Origin: an uncultured Acetatifactor sp.
Lineage (GTDB): Bacteria > Bacillota > Clostridia > Lachnospirales > Lachnospiraceae
Assembly: GCA_947631615.1 (NCBI GenBank)
Contig: CANRLX010000002.1
Location: forward strand, 1-64,000
Length of the DNA: 64,000 nt
Direction: 5' to 3'
Shown: positions 36,078 to 45,164 of the stretch, piece by piece
How the letters are laid out: each line of letters opens with the position of its first letter
Numbering within the stretch: position 1 is the first letter of the stretch
Notes under the pieces: model-generated
Seen by the model: only the letters and a program-made list of their open reading frames with translations
Database searches by the model: none
Told to the model about the DNA's origin: nothing
Translations under genes and position numbers: made by a program

Positions 36078-37025
36078 TTATAGCTCCAGCTTTGCAAAAT
36101 AATTTGTCCTTCCGGCGCCGGATTCCTCCAGCATACTCTCCAGCAGAAAGCCTCTGAGCTCCGGCTCGTCCGGCACTTTGTCCAACAGCTCACCCGCGCG
36201 TTTTGGCGTCAGGCCTCCGGAGGCCTTCCAGATCCGGCAGAAGCGGATATCCGAGCGAAAGTCCTCCCACTCCACGCACCGTTCCATGAGAAATGGCGTC
36301 TTCTCACGCAGATAACCGTAAAAGAAATCCACCGTCTCCTCCGCCAGCGCCTCGGGGTACAAAAGCCTTTGAAATACCAGCCGCAGCTTGTTCTCCCACA
36401 CCCCTCGGACATAGCCTTGCTTCTGATCGTCCACATCCTCCACGTCAAACCAGCCGATAAACGCCGGCACAAAGCCCTCCTCGTCCCCTCTGCGCAGATA
36501 GGCTTCCAGCGCCTTGTCGTAAACAAAAAGCCACTTCCACTGCCCTTCCCTGTCTCCCGCTATAGAGAGGTTATGCAGAATATCGTCGGGATATTGCTCC
36601 GTTCCCTCAAGATCCAACAGCCCCGTTGTCCGCAGGCTCTGCAGCGTCTCCTCCTCAAACAGGCTCAGCGCGGTGGCCAAAAAATAGGGGATCCCCTCAT
36701 AGACCGCGCCCTCGGGCACGCCGCTAAGCGTCACCCGCCTCAGTTTTTCGCAGCCCATAAAGATCCGTTTTCCCAAGGAGAGCTCCTTTGCGGGCATCAC
36801 GATCTCCCGAAGATTTTTCATATGGGCAAATCCCCAGTCCTCCACCCGCTCCAGCGTTTTCGGAAGCGTCAGCCGCTCCACGCTCTTACAACTGAGAAAC
36901 GCTTTCATGCCGATCACAGAAAGCGGCCTTCCGTCCACCTGCTCCGGCAGACACACCTCTCTCTCCTGACCGCTGTATTTTTCATACCGAAATCCTGCTT
37001 CCGTCATCCCAGCGCTTCCTTTCAC
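36078..37025 (-). CDS. Leucine-rich-repeat (BspA/LRR_5-like) protein, apparently cytoplasmic
   Basis: GMKAFLSCKSVERLTLPKTLERVEDWGFAHMKNLREIVMPAKELSLGKRIFMGCEKLRRVTL; no signal peptide. Confidence 0.75.
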   Translation of the reverse strand: MKGSAGMTEAGFRYEKYSGQEREVCLPEQVDGRPLSVIGMKAFLSCKSVERLTLPKTLERVEDWGFAHMKNLREIVMPAKELSLGKRIFMGCEKLRRVTLSGVPEGAVYEGIPYFLATALSLFEEETLQSLRTTGLLDLEGTEQYPDDILHNLSIAGDREGQWKWLFVYDKALEAYLRRGDEEGFVPAFIGWFDVEDVDDQKQGYVRGVWENKLRLVFQRLLYPEALAEETVDFFYGYLREKTPFLMERCVEWEDFRSDIRFCRIWKASGGLTPKRAGELLDKVPDEPELRGFLLESMLEESGAGRTNYFAKLEL

Positions 37026-37181
37026 AGCCTATTGTACCACAGAACCCGCCTTTGTACAAACCGTACACAACGAGTCTGGCCACATGACAGACGAATTTCA
37101 ACCGCCATATGAAAAAAGGGAAAAGAGCATCCGCATCCTTACCCCTGCGCCATACAAGATCAAGGAGGAACAGAACAACTA

Positions 37182-37229
37182 TTGACAAATGTTTTATACA
37201 ATCGTATAATCACTTATACAAACGTATAA
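37182..37229 (+). promoter_or_regulatory. Promoter TTGACA-17-TATAAT with two 16-bp operators TTATACAATCGTATAA and TTATACAAACGTATAA
   Basis: -35 37182-37187, -10 37205-37210; operators 37194-37209 and 37214-37229, 20 bp apart. Confidence 0.85.
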
Positions 37230-37245
37230 AAAGGGGCTCTGATAA

Positions 37246-37629
37246 ATGGACAAGCTTATGAAAAAGTTAGGGGAAGCGGAATTGGAAATCATGCAGGTAA
37301 TATGGAAAGCAGACCGTCCTGTTACTTCCAGCTTCATCTTAAAAGAATTACAGGAACGGAGAAAGTGGCAGCTTTCCACTCTTATGACTTCGTTATCACG
37401 TTTAGTTGACAAAGGATTCCTCCGTTGTGACCGTACCACCGGAAACAATTTGTATTCCTCCATTATTTCAGAGAATGATTTTAAGACAAAAGAAAGCAAA
37501 AGCTTTTTAGAGAAACTATATAATAATTCCATACAGAATATGGTTGCTACCCTTTACAGCAATAAGGCGATAAAAGATTCTGATATGGACGAATTGAGAA
37601 AATTTTTAGATGATTTGGAGGAAAAATGA
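37246..37629 (+). CDS. BlaI/MecI/CopY family transcriptional repressor
   Basis: LGEAELEIMQVIWKADRPVTSSFILKELQERRKWQLSTLMTSLSRLVDKGFLRCDR. Confidence 0.95.
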   Translation: MDKLMKKLGEAELEIMQVIWKADRPVTSSFILKELQERRKWQLSTLMTSLSRLVDKGFLRCDRTTGNNLYSSIISENDFKTKESKSFLEKLYNNSIQNMVATLYSNKAIKDSDMDELRKFLDDLEEK

Positions 37630-39356
37630 TAACCAATATATTTTTAAATGTAATTGCTATTTCCATATCAACAAGCCTTATTATCATTTCTCTGCTCATT
37701 TTTGCCCCATTCTTGAATAAAAGGTATGCCATAAAGTGGAAATATCTTATATGGGTAGTTATTGCCGTTCGCTTGATTATACCCTTTAATATAGACATTC
37801 CATTTCCACAGATGGTCATTGATGTTCCAACAGAGATTACGGTTCCTATTGACACAAATAATGAAACTGACGCTCCAACCATGCCGCCGATAGAACAAAA
37901 ACCGATAGAGGTCAATGATGGAAATGCTATAAAAGCACTACCTCAAACCGCATTAAAACCTTTAAAACTTACTTTGTTAGACATTACCGCATATCTATGG
38001 CTGACGGGTTGCTTGCTTTTTCTGTCAGCACATATATTCAGCTTCCTGCATTATAAAGGACGAATTGCCAAAAAAGGTATGGTTGTAAAAGAAAGGTCTA
38101 TTTTACAGCAAGTCCGTAAAATATCAAGAAAATTGCAGATTAGGCCCCCTATCAGAATCCTGAGATATAAGGACGTGGAAAGCCCAATGGTTATTGGTTT
38201 CCTGAAACCAATGTTAGTTTTGCCGGATTGTGATTACAGTGAGGAAGAACTGTTCTTTATTTTGAAACATGAATTGATACATATAAAACGCCATGATATT
38301 TATTTTAAATTACTTTTTGTGATCGCAAATGCTTTGCATTGGTTTAATCCCTTCGTTTACATTATGCAAAGAGAAGCGGTTGTTGATATGGAATTATCTT
38401 GTGATGAAAAGGTAATCCAACAAACCACTTATGCTGTCCGGAAAGCATATACCGAAACCCTGCTCTCCACTTTTAACAAACAGCATAAAAAAGGGAATTT
38501 TTTAACTACACAATTTTATGGAGGGAAAAAAATTATGAAAAAACGGTTCAAAAATATACTGACCAAATCCCCCAAGAAAAACGGTTTATTCGTTTGTATA
38601 TGTATCATTTGTATTACCTTGATCTCGGGAATGTTGATCGGATGTTCCGCAATAAAAGGTGATACAGATGATACTCCTGACACACAGGCAGAGAATGACA
38701 GTGCGCAGGCAGATGCAGCAGACGACAATAGTACAGATATATCCCATGATACACAAAATGGAAATGTCGAAAATCCGGCAGAACCGTCATTGACATTAGA
38801 GGAAAATAATTACAAATCTGTCCTTTTGGGAAAAAGCAATTTTATCTGTCCGCCTTTGTCAAGTACGGGTCTAAATATCAGTGAAATAAGGCGGGCTGTC
38901 ACCGCTGATGACAGTGTTACGGTAAGTGCTGTAAAATTTGCAGTTTTAGATCTTGATGGCGACGGGGAAGAGGAAGTTGTTCTTTGGCTCCAGATAAACG
39001 GAATATCTGACTACGGTTTTGAGATATTGCATGAGCGGGACGGAGAAATCTATGGCGATACGCTGCCGTATAGGGAATTTATGGATTTAAAAACAGACGG
39101 CACATTTCTGTTCTCAGGCGGCGCTGCTGATTCCGGAATAGGAAAAATGAGTTTTTCTGAAATCGGATATCGCGTAAACAGTCAAGCTTACAGCCAATCC
39201 GGATATGATTCAAACAATGAATTGACTGTACAGTATTTTGTAAATGATGAATCTTGTTCCGAAGATGAATTTAAGGAAGTGATAAACGGTCAAGAACAAA
39301 AGGCAGATGTGGAGTGGTATGACTTGTCTGAAGACAACATAAATGCGGTTTTATAA
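37626..39356 (+). CDS. M56 family (BlaR1-like) membrane metallopeptidase with atypical C-terminal sensor domain
   Basis: HELIHIKRHD zinc motif, multiple TMs, 4-nt overlap with blaI-like gene; C-terminus has AVLDLDGDGEEEVVLWL rather than a recognisable penicillin-binding domain. Confidence 0.92.
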   Translation: MITNIFLNVIAISISTSLIIISLLIFAPFLNKRYAIKWKYLIWVVIAVRLIIPFNIDIPFPQMVIDVPTEITVPIDTNNETDAPTMPPIEQKPIEVNDGNAIKALPQTALKPLKLTLLDITAYLWLTGCLLFLSAHIFSFLHYKGRIAKKGMVVKERSILQQVRKISRKLQIRPPIRILRYKDVESPMVIGFLKPMLVLPDCDYSEEELFFILKHELIHIKRHDIYFKLLFVIANALHWFNPFVYIMQREAVVDMELSCDEKVIQQTTYAVRKAYTETLLSTFNKQHKKGNFLTTQFYGGKKIMKKRFKNILTKSPKKNGLFVCICIICITLISGMLIGCSAIKGDTDDTPDTQAENDSAQADAADDNSTDISHDTQNGNVENPAEPSLTLEENNYKSVLLGKSNFICPPLSSTGLNISEIRRAVTADDSVTVSAVKFAVLDLDGDGEEEVVLWLQINGISDYGFEILHERDGEIYGDTLPYREFMDLKTDGTFLFSGGAADSGIGKMSFSEIGYRVNSQAYSQSGYDSNNELTVQYFVNDESCSEDEFKEVINGQEQKADVEWYDLSEDNINAVL

Positions 39357-39396
39357 GCCAGACGCATCACCGATGAAACCAAATTATTCTGAAATC

Positions 39397-39434
39397 GGCC
39401 GCGAACCCGTAGGTCCGCGGCCGGTGATCTTTTG
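39397..39434. terminator. Intergenic GC hairpin between convergent genes
   Basis: GGCCGCG...CGCGGCC followed by GGTGATCTTTT on the plus strand. Confidence 0.65.
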
Positions 39435-39452
39435 CCGGAAAATTTTTGTGCG

Positions 39453-40304
39453 TCAGACGGTTCCGGACACCACCAGGGTGCTGACACCCGGCGTGACGAT
39501 CCAATTACCGGTCGTCGCATCCTGCGTATAGGAAGCGGCAGGAACGGTGATCTGGCCCGCAACGGTGGAGAACAGTCCGGTGATGGCATTGTAGTTATAG
39601 TTGGTGCCTTCTGTCCAGGAGGCCCCGTTGAAGGACACGGAAAGTCCCGACAGAAGCGGGTCGAAGGTGTCCGTGACAGCTGCCAGGTCGCCTGCGTCAG
39701 CCGGAGTGTTCCCCGTGTTCTGGATCAGGAAGGTGTACGTCAATACGCCGTTTTCCGTGACCGGAACGGGGCTTACAGACTTCGTGATCGTAAGCTGCGG
39801 CTCCTGGAGCGCCGTGACGGTCTCCGTGGCCGTGATGGCGGTGACGCCCGCGCCGCTGACCGTGACCTGGTTGACGATGGAGCCGTCTGTGCCGAGAGGG
39901 GCAAACTGGTTGGTCTCCGCCTCATAGATGACGGTGGCATTTCCGCCTGCGGGAACCGTCAGGTTGGAGATCGTCAGAGGAGGCCCTGCCGCTACGGTGG
40001 GAGCCGCCTGCAGCACACCGTTGTTGTAGTACCGGACGGTGTCCGCCACATAGGTCAGCGGGACTCTCGTATCCCCGTTAAACGGGTACTCCCCCAGATT
40101 GTCCGTGACAGTAACTCCCGTAAAGGGAACGGTTCCGGAGTTTACAATGCTGACGATATAGGTCACCGAGTCACCCTGTCCATATACGTTGCGGACAGCC
40201 GTCTTGGTGGCGGACAGCACCTCCAGGAGCTCCCCCACCGCCACGTTGGAGTTGGTGACGGAGTTGTTGTACGTTAGCTGTGCCTGATTGGTAAATTGTG
40301 CCAT
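39453..40304 (-). CDS. DUF11 repeat-domain protein (283 aa), no signal peptide or anchor visible
   Basis: Two DUF11-like beta domains: VTYIVSIVNSGTVPFTGVTVTDNLG and LTYTFLIQNTGNTPADAGDLAAVTDTFDP. Confidence 0.85.
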   Translation of the reverse strand: MAQFTNQAQLTYNNSVTNSNVAVGELLEVLSATKTAVRNVYGQGDSVTYIVSIVNSGTVPFTGVTVTDNLGEYPFNGDTRVPLTYVADTVRYYNNGVLQAAPTVAAGPPLTISNLTVPAGGNATVIYEAETNQFAPLGTDGSIVNQVTVSGAGVTAITATETVTALQEPQLTITKSVSPVPVTENGVLTYTFLIQNTGNTPADAGDLAAVTDTFDPLLSGLSVSFNGASWTEGTNYNYNAITGLFSTVAGQITVPAASYTQDATTGNWIVTPGVSTLVVSGTV

Positions 40305-40372
40305 AGAAAGATATCCATTTCTTTTTTGTATATCCTATTCATAATTTACCCGATCGGTACATAAAATACAGG

Positions 40373-42478
40373 TCAATCGTCCTCAAATTTTAATATGGTG
40401 GCGGAAGTGCACGGCAGGCTGATCTTGATCTTGCCGGCATGGATCAGGTACTCCTTGCGCTCCAGGGTATAGCCCTTCTCGGAGGTCTGCAGAAGCGTCA
40501 CCATCCTGCCCCGATATTTCGCGGTGCCGATCTCCCAGACGGTCAGCTCCTTCTCGATCGAAGAATAATTGTTGTTGATCAGGATAAGGCACTGCGCCGT
40601 TTTAGTAAACCTTCCGTACGCCAGGAAATTATAGTCGCTGTCCACATATTTCAGGGATCCTCTCCTCAGCTCCGGATTCTCGTTCCGGAGACGAATGATG
40701 TCCCTGTGGAACGCGATCAGCTCCTTGTCCTCGTTTCCCCAGGGGTACGTGCGCCTGCTGTCGGGATCGGTAAACCCGCAGACTCCCGCCTCGTCCCCGT
40801 AGTAGATCGTGGGCGCGCCCATCCAGGTCATCTGCATGACCACCGCCTCGCGGAAAACCGCCTTGTTCACATCCTGCTCCGCCGCGTGGGAGCCCAGCGT
40901 GTTGATCCTTCCCACCTTGTGGTTCGTGCGGGTCAAAAATCGAGAGTGGTCATGGTTGGAGAGCTCATTCATCGCCACCTGCCAGCTCGGCATGGAAAAG
41001 CTTGCGGAGTGATGCTTCATCGCGCCCCAAAAGCTTTCCGCATTGCCCAGAAGATCCTCGCGGAAATCGTCGCTGTGCTTCTCCATGCCGGTCAAAAACC
41101 AGGTCACCGGCTCCATAAAAGCGTCATAGTTCATCACCGTATCCCACTCGTTTCCCTGCAGCCAGTCCCTGGTGTTGCCGTAGTGCTCCGCAAGGATGAT
41201 GGCGTTGGGATTGGCCTCCTTTACCGCCTTGCGGAAATCCTGCCAGAAGCGGTGATTGAAATCCTGGCTGTGTCCCAGATCCGCCGCAACGTCCAGCCTC
41301 CAGCCGTCCGCATTGTAGGGTGGGGAGACCCACTTTTTTGCCACCCGGAGCACATAGTTGTACAGCTCCCGTGACTCCTCATAGTTCAGCTTGGGCAGCG
41401 TGTCGTGTCCCCACCACCCGTCGTAGGAGCCGTTGTAGGGCCAGTCGCTCTCGTTGTGAAAATGAAAATAGCTGCGGTAAGGGCTCTGGGCATCCACAAA
41501 GGCGCCCTTCTCATACCCTTCCACACTTTCGTAAATGCGCTCTCTGTCCAGCCACTTGTTGAAGGAGCCGCAATGGTTGAACACGCCGTCGAGAATGACG
41601 TGCATCCCTCTCTTGTGGGCCTCCTCCACTACCTTGATAAAGAGCTGGTTGCTGGCCTCCAGATTGGCCTTGTTGGTGACGCGGTTGATATACCTTCCGG
41701 CGTAGCGGTTCTCCTTCTGATCCGCCTCCAGAAGCTCTCCCTCATCCTCCACGATCCTGCCGAAATGTGGATCGATATAGTCGTAGTCCTGAATGTCATA
41801 TTTATGGTTGGAGGGCGACACAAACAGGGGATTAAAGTAGATCACTTCCACTCCCAGATCCTTCAGGTAGTCCAGCTTGTTCAGGACGCCCTGAAGATCG
41901 CCTCCGTAAAACTCTCTCACATCCATCTGCGCCGGATAGGTGTCCCAATCCTTCACCTGATGCACGTGTTCTCCTATGTAACTGTATTCATCCGTCAGCA
42001 CATCGTTGTCCGGATCGCCGTTGCAGAAGCGGTCCACATAGATTTGGTACATGACCGCGCCCTTGGCCCAGTCCGGCGTCTTAAAGCCGGGCAGGATCAC
42101 AAAGTTGTAGTATTCGTTGGGCTCCTGTACCAGCCCCCTCACATCGTAATAGGCCACGATCTTGCCGGTGCGCACCTCAAAGTAATAGGTGGCCTTCTCG
42201 TTGTTGAGCTGCATCTCGAAAGCATAAAAATCAAAATCCTCTGTACTTTCCACCTTGTTCATCATATTCCGCTCGCCCTTGTGAACGAGAAAAACACGAT
42301 CCACGTTGTTTTTGGCAGTGCGGAACCGGATCGTCACCTGGTCATAGGGAGACGGCTCCTCAGGGGTCACATATTCCGCGGTGGTGTCTGTGAACAAACC
42401 TCTCTTGTTGAATACCGGCCGCATCGTTGCCATATACTGCCGATTGTATTCTATCCGACGAAGCGTATTATAATCCAT
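40373..42478 (-). CDS. Glycoside hydrolase family 13 (alpha-amylase/neopullulanase-like)
   Basis: GMHVILDGVFNHCG, DGWRLDVAADL, AIILAEHYGN, NELSNHDHSRF motifs. Confidence 0.93.
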   Translation of the reverse strand: MDYNTLRRIEYNRQYMATMRPVFNKRGLFTDTTAEYVTPEEPSPYDQVTIRFRTAKNNVDRVFLVHKGERNMMNKVESTEDFDFYAFEMQLNNEKATYYFEVRTGKIVAYYDVRGLVQEPNEYYNFVILPGFKTPDWAKGAVMYQIYVDRFCNGDPDNDVLTDEYSYIGEHVHQVKDWDTYPAQMDVREFYGGDLQGVLNKLDYLKDLGVEVIYFNPLFVSPSNHKYDIQDYDYIDPHFGRIVEDEGELLEADQKENRYAGRYINRVTNKANLEASNQLFIKVVEEAHKRGMHVILDGVFNHCGSFNKWLDRERIYESVEGYEKGAFVDAQSPYRSYFHFHNESDWPYNGSYDGWWGHDTLPKLNYEESRELYNYVLRVAKKWVSPPYNADGWRLDVAADLGHSQDFNHRFWQDFRKAVKEANPNAIILAEHYGNTRDWLQGNEWDTVMNYDAFMEPVTWFLTGMEKHSDDFREDLLGNAESFWGAMKHHSASFSMPSWQVAMNELSNHDHSRFLTRTNHKVGRINTLGSHAAEQDVNKAVFREAVVMQMTWMGAPTIYYGDEAGVCGFTDPDSRRTYPWGNEDKELIAFHRDIIRLRNENPELRRGSLKYVDSDYNFLAYGRFTKTAQCLILINNNYSSIEKELTVWEIGTAKYRGRMVTLLQTSEKGYTLERKEYLIHAGKIKISLPCTSATILKFEDD

Positions 42479-42603
42479 AAATCTACACCTTTCACAGTAT
42501 CATTTATCCCTATAATAAAACTCCACTCTACTATTTTACTCAATAAAAGGAATTTGCTCAATAGTTTCCGGCAAAAAAATCAATTCTTTCGGAAAAGGAC
42601 AGT

Positions 42604-42634
42604 AAAAAGGACAGTCGCAAGGGCTGTCCTTTTT
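42604..42634. terminator. Bidirectional terminator
   Basis: AAAAAGGACAG-tcgcaaggg-CTGTCCTTTTT perfect 11-bp stem downstream of ftsH. Confidence 0.8.
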
Positions 42635-42782
42635 AGAGAAGGTATTCTTTCTTATGGGGTATAGCAAAAACTATATAATGTATTGGGGGTTACGCCTATT
42701 ATAGTATCATATGGCCCCCTGTTTGACTACGCTCATTTTTCACAAATATTACAAAATCGATCGTGTTTTTTTGTATAAACTG

Positions 42783-44621
42783 CTAGCCCATATCGAGCGC
42801 GCCGGTCTCCGGTTTCGCAAAAAGAGCCTCAAATTCCTCTCGGGTGATCTTTTCCTTTTGCAGCAGAAGCTCCGCACAGGCGTGCAGAACCTTCTGGTGC
42901 TCCTGAATGATCGCCTTCGCCTTGGCATAACATTCGTCGATAATGCCCTTCACCTCTCGGTCGATCTCGCCGGAAACCGCTTCGCTGTGAGCCTTTGCGT
43001 GCGCCAGATCCCTTCCGATAAACACTTCCTCATCGTCGTCGTCGTAACAGATAACGCCGATGTTCTCCGACATACCATAGCGCGTCACCATGCGGCGCGC
43101 CACCTTGGTCGCCTTCTTGATATCGCTGGAAGCGCCGGTGGTGATCTCATGGAAAATCAGATCCTCCGCGATACGGCCGCCCAAAGACACCATGATCTCC
43201 TGCAGCATCCTGCCCTTTGTCATAAACATTTCATCCTTCTCCGGCAGCGGCATGGTGTACCCCGCCGCCCCCGTTCCGGTGGGGATGATAGAAACCGTGT
43301 ATACAGGCCCCACATCCGGCAGCACATGGAACAGGATCGCATGACCCGCCTCATGGTAGGCGGTTATGCGCTTCTCCTTGTCGGAGATGACACGGCTTTT
43401 TTTCTCCGCCCCGATGCCCACCTTTACAAACGCCTTTTGGATATCCGGCTGTGTGATGTATGTCCGCTTCTCTCTAGCCGCGCCGATGGCCGCCTCGTTC
43501 AGCAGGTTTTCCAGGTCTGCGCCGGTAAATCCGGCCGTGGTCTGCGCCACCTGCTTCAGGTCCACATCCTCCGCCATAGGCTTGTTTCTGGCATGTACCT
43601 TCAGGATCTCCTCGCGTCCGCCCACATCCGGCGTGCTCACGGTCACCTTCCGGTCAAAGCGCCCGGGCCGGAGGATCGCGGGATCCAAAATATCCACACG
43701 GTTGGTGGCCGCCATGACGATGATGCCCTCGTTGACCCCGAATCCGTCCATCTCCACCAGAAGCTGATTCAGCGTCTGCTCTCTCTCGTCGTGTCCGCCG
43801 CCCATTCCGGTGCCTCGTCTCCTTGCCACCGCGTCGATCTCATCGATAAAAACGATACAGGGGGCGCTTTTCTTTGCCTCCTCAAAAAGATCTCTCACAC
43901 GGGACGCGCCCACACCCACGAACATCTCCACAAAGTCAGAGCCGGAGATGCTGAAGAAGGGAACCTGCGCCTCCCCCGCCACAGCTCTGGCGAGCAGGGT
44001 CTTACCGGTGCCGGGGTAGCCCTCCAGGAGCACGCCCTTGGGGATCCTTGCGCCCACCTGCGTAAACTTGCCGGGCTCCTTCAAAAATTCCACGATCTCC
44101 TGCAGATCCTCCTTCTCCTCCTTGAGGCCCGCCACCTCGTGAAAGGTGACCTTCTTATCGCCCATGGACACCTTCGCCCGGCTCTTGCCGAAATTCATCA
44201 TGCGGCTGTTGGCCCCGTTCCCTATCTGCTGGGCGTTAAACAGCATAAAAAGGAATCCCGCCGCCGCCACAATGATAAGGATGGGCACCAGCGTGGTGAG
44301 AAACCAGCTCTCTCTCTTGACGTCCTCCACCGAAGGGTCATAGCCGTGATCCCGCACCAGCTTCTCCAGCTGGGAAATATCGGTGGCGTAGAGCTTCTTG
44401 TCGTCGCCGTTTTTCAACGTGACCTCCAGATAGCCCGTGGGGGCCTCCTGGTTGGGCACAATATACATTTCCTCGATATTGTTCCGCTCCATATCCCGCA
44501 GAAGCTCCGTCTGGGAATAGGACTCCGTGTAGCTCTTGATCTGTGTCAGGACAAAGATAAGTCCCGCCAAAAGAATGATCAACACCAAATATGAATTGTA
44601 ACTTCTTCCGTTCTGCTTCAA
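42783..44621 (-). CDS. ftsH: ATP-dependent zinc metalloprotease FtsH
   Basis: [21 protein letters not shown] region, HEAGHAIL zinc motif. Confidence 0.97.
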   Translation of the reverse strand: MKQNGRSYNSYLVLIILLAGLIFVLTQIKSYTESYSQTELLRDMERNNIEEMYIVPNQEAPTGYLEVTLKNGDDKKLYATDISQLEKLVRDHGYDPSVEDVKRESWFLTTLVPILIIVAAAGFLFMLFNAQQIGNGANSRMMNFGKSRAKVSMGDKKVTFHEVAGLKEEKEDLQEIVEFLKEPGKFTQVGARIPKGVLLEGYPGTGKTLLARAVAGEAQVPFFSISGSDFVEMFVGVGASRVRDLFEEAKKSAPCIVFIDEIDAVARRRGTGMGGGHDEREQTLNQLLVEMDGFGVNEGIIVMAATNRVDILDPAILRPGRFDRKVTVSTPDVGGREEILKVHARNKPMAEDVDLKQVAQTTAGFTGADLENLLNEAAIGAAREKRTYITQPDIQKAFVKVGIGAEKKSRVISDKEKRITAYHEAGHAILFHVLPDVGPVYTVSIIPTGTGAAGYTMPLPEKDEMFMTKGRMLQEIMVSLGGRIAEDLIFHEITTGASSDIKKATKVARRMVTRYGMSENIGVICYDDDDEEVFIGRDLAHAKAHSEAVSGEIDREVKGIIDECYAKAKAIIQEHQKVLHACAELLLQKEKITREEFEALFAKPETGALDMG

Positions 44622-44639
44622 AATACAGCCTCCTGCCTC

Positions 44640-45164
44640 TTAGTCAAACTCTACCACCCCAATATAGGGAAGGTTGCGATATCTTTGGTCATAGTCCAGC
44701 CCATAGCCCACCACAAATTCATCCGGTATCTCAAACCCCGTGTAGTCCACCTTTACGTCCACAACCCTTCGATCCGGCTTGTCGAGCAGAGTACACAGCC
44801 TCAGCGAGTTCGGCCCCCTGTCTCCCAGCATCTCCAGCAGATAGCTCAGGGTCCTGCCGCTGTCCACGATGTCCTCCACCACTATGACGTCCTTGTTCAT
44901 CAGGGAATCGTCCAGATCCTTTACGATCTTGACCACGCCGCTGGACTTGGTATCTCTGCCGTAGCTGGACACCGACATAAAGTCCAGGGACACCGGCACG
45001 GTGATCCTTTTTGCCAGCTCGCACATAAAAAAGCTCCCGCCCTTCAGCACACAGACCAAATGGACCTGCCTTCCGGCGTAGTCCCTGCTGATCTGGTCAC
45101 CGATCTCCTGGATCCGTCGGTCCACCTCTTTCTCCGACAACAGCACCCTCACATGTTCTGCCAT
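44640..45164 (-). CDS. hpt: Hypoxanthine phosphoribosyltransferase
   Basis: DVIVVEDIVDSGRTLSYLLEML PRPP motif; tilS-hpt-ftsH synteny. Confidence 0.96.
   Translation of the reverse strand: MAEHVRVLLSEKEVDRRIQEIGDQISRDYAGRQVHLVCVLKGGSFFMCELAKRITVPVSLDFMSVSSYGRDTKSSGVVKIVKDLDDSLMNKDVIVVEDIVDSGRTLSYLLEMLGDRGPNSLRLCTLLDKPDRRVVDVKVDYTGFEIPDEFVVGYGLDYDQRYRNLPYIGVVEFD

Noticed and set aside
42711-44594. 627-aa plus-strand ORF opposite ftsH
   Set aside because: Mirror ORF of a well-recognised FtsH sequence; no start signals or domains.
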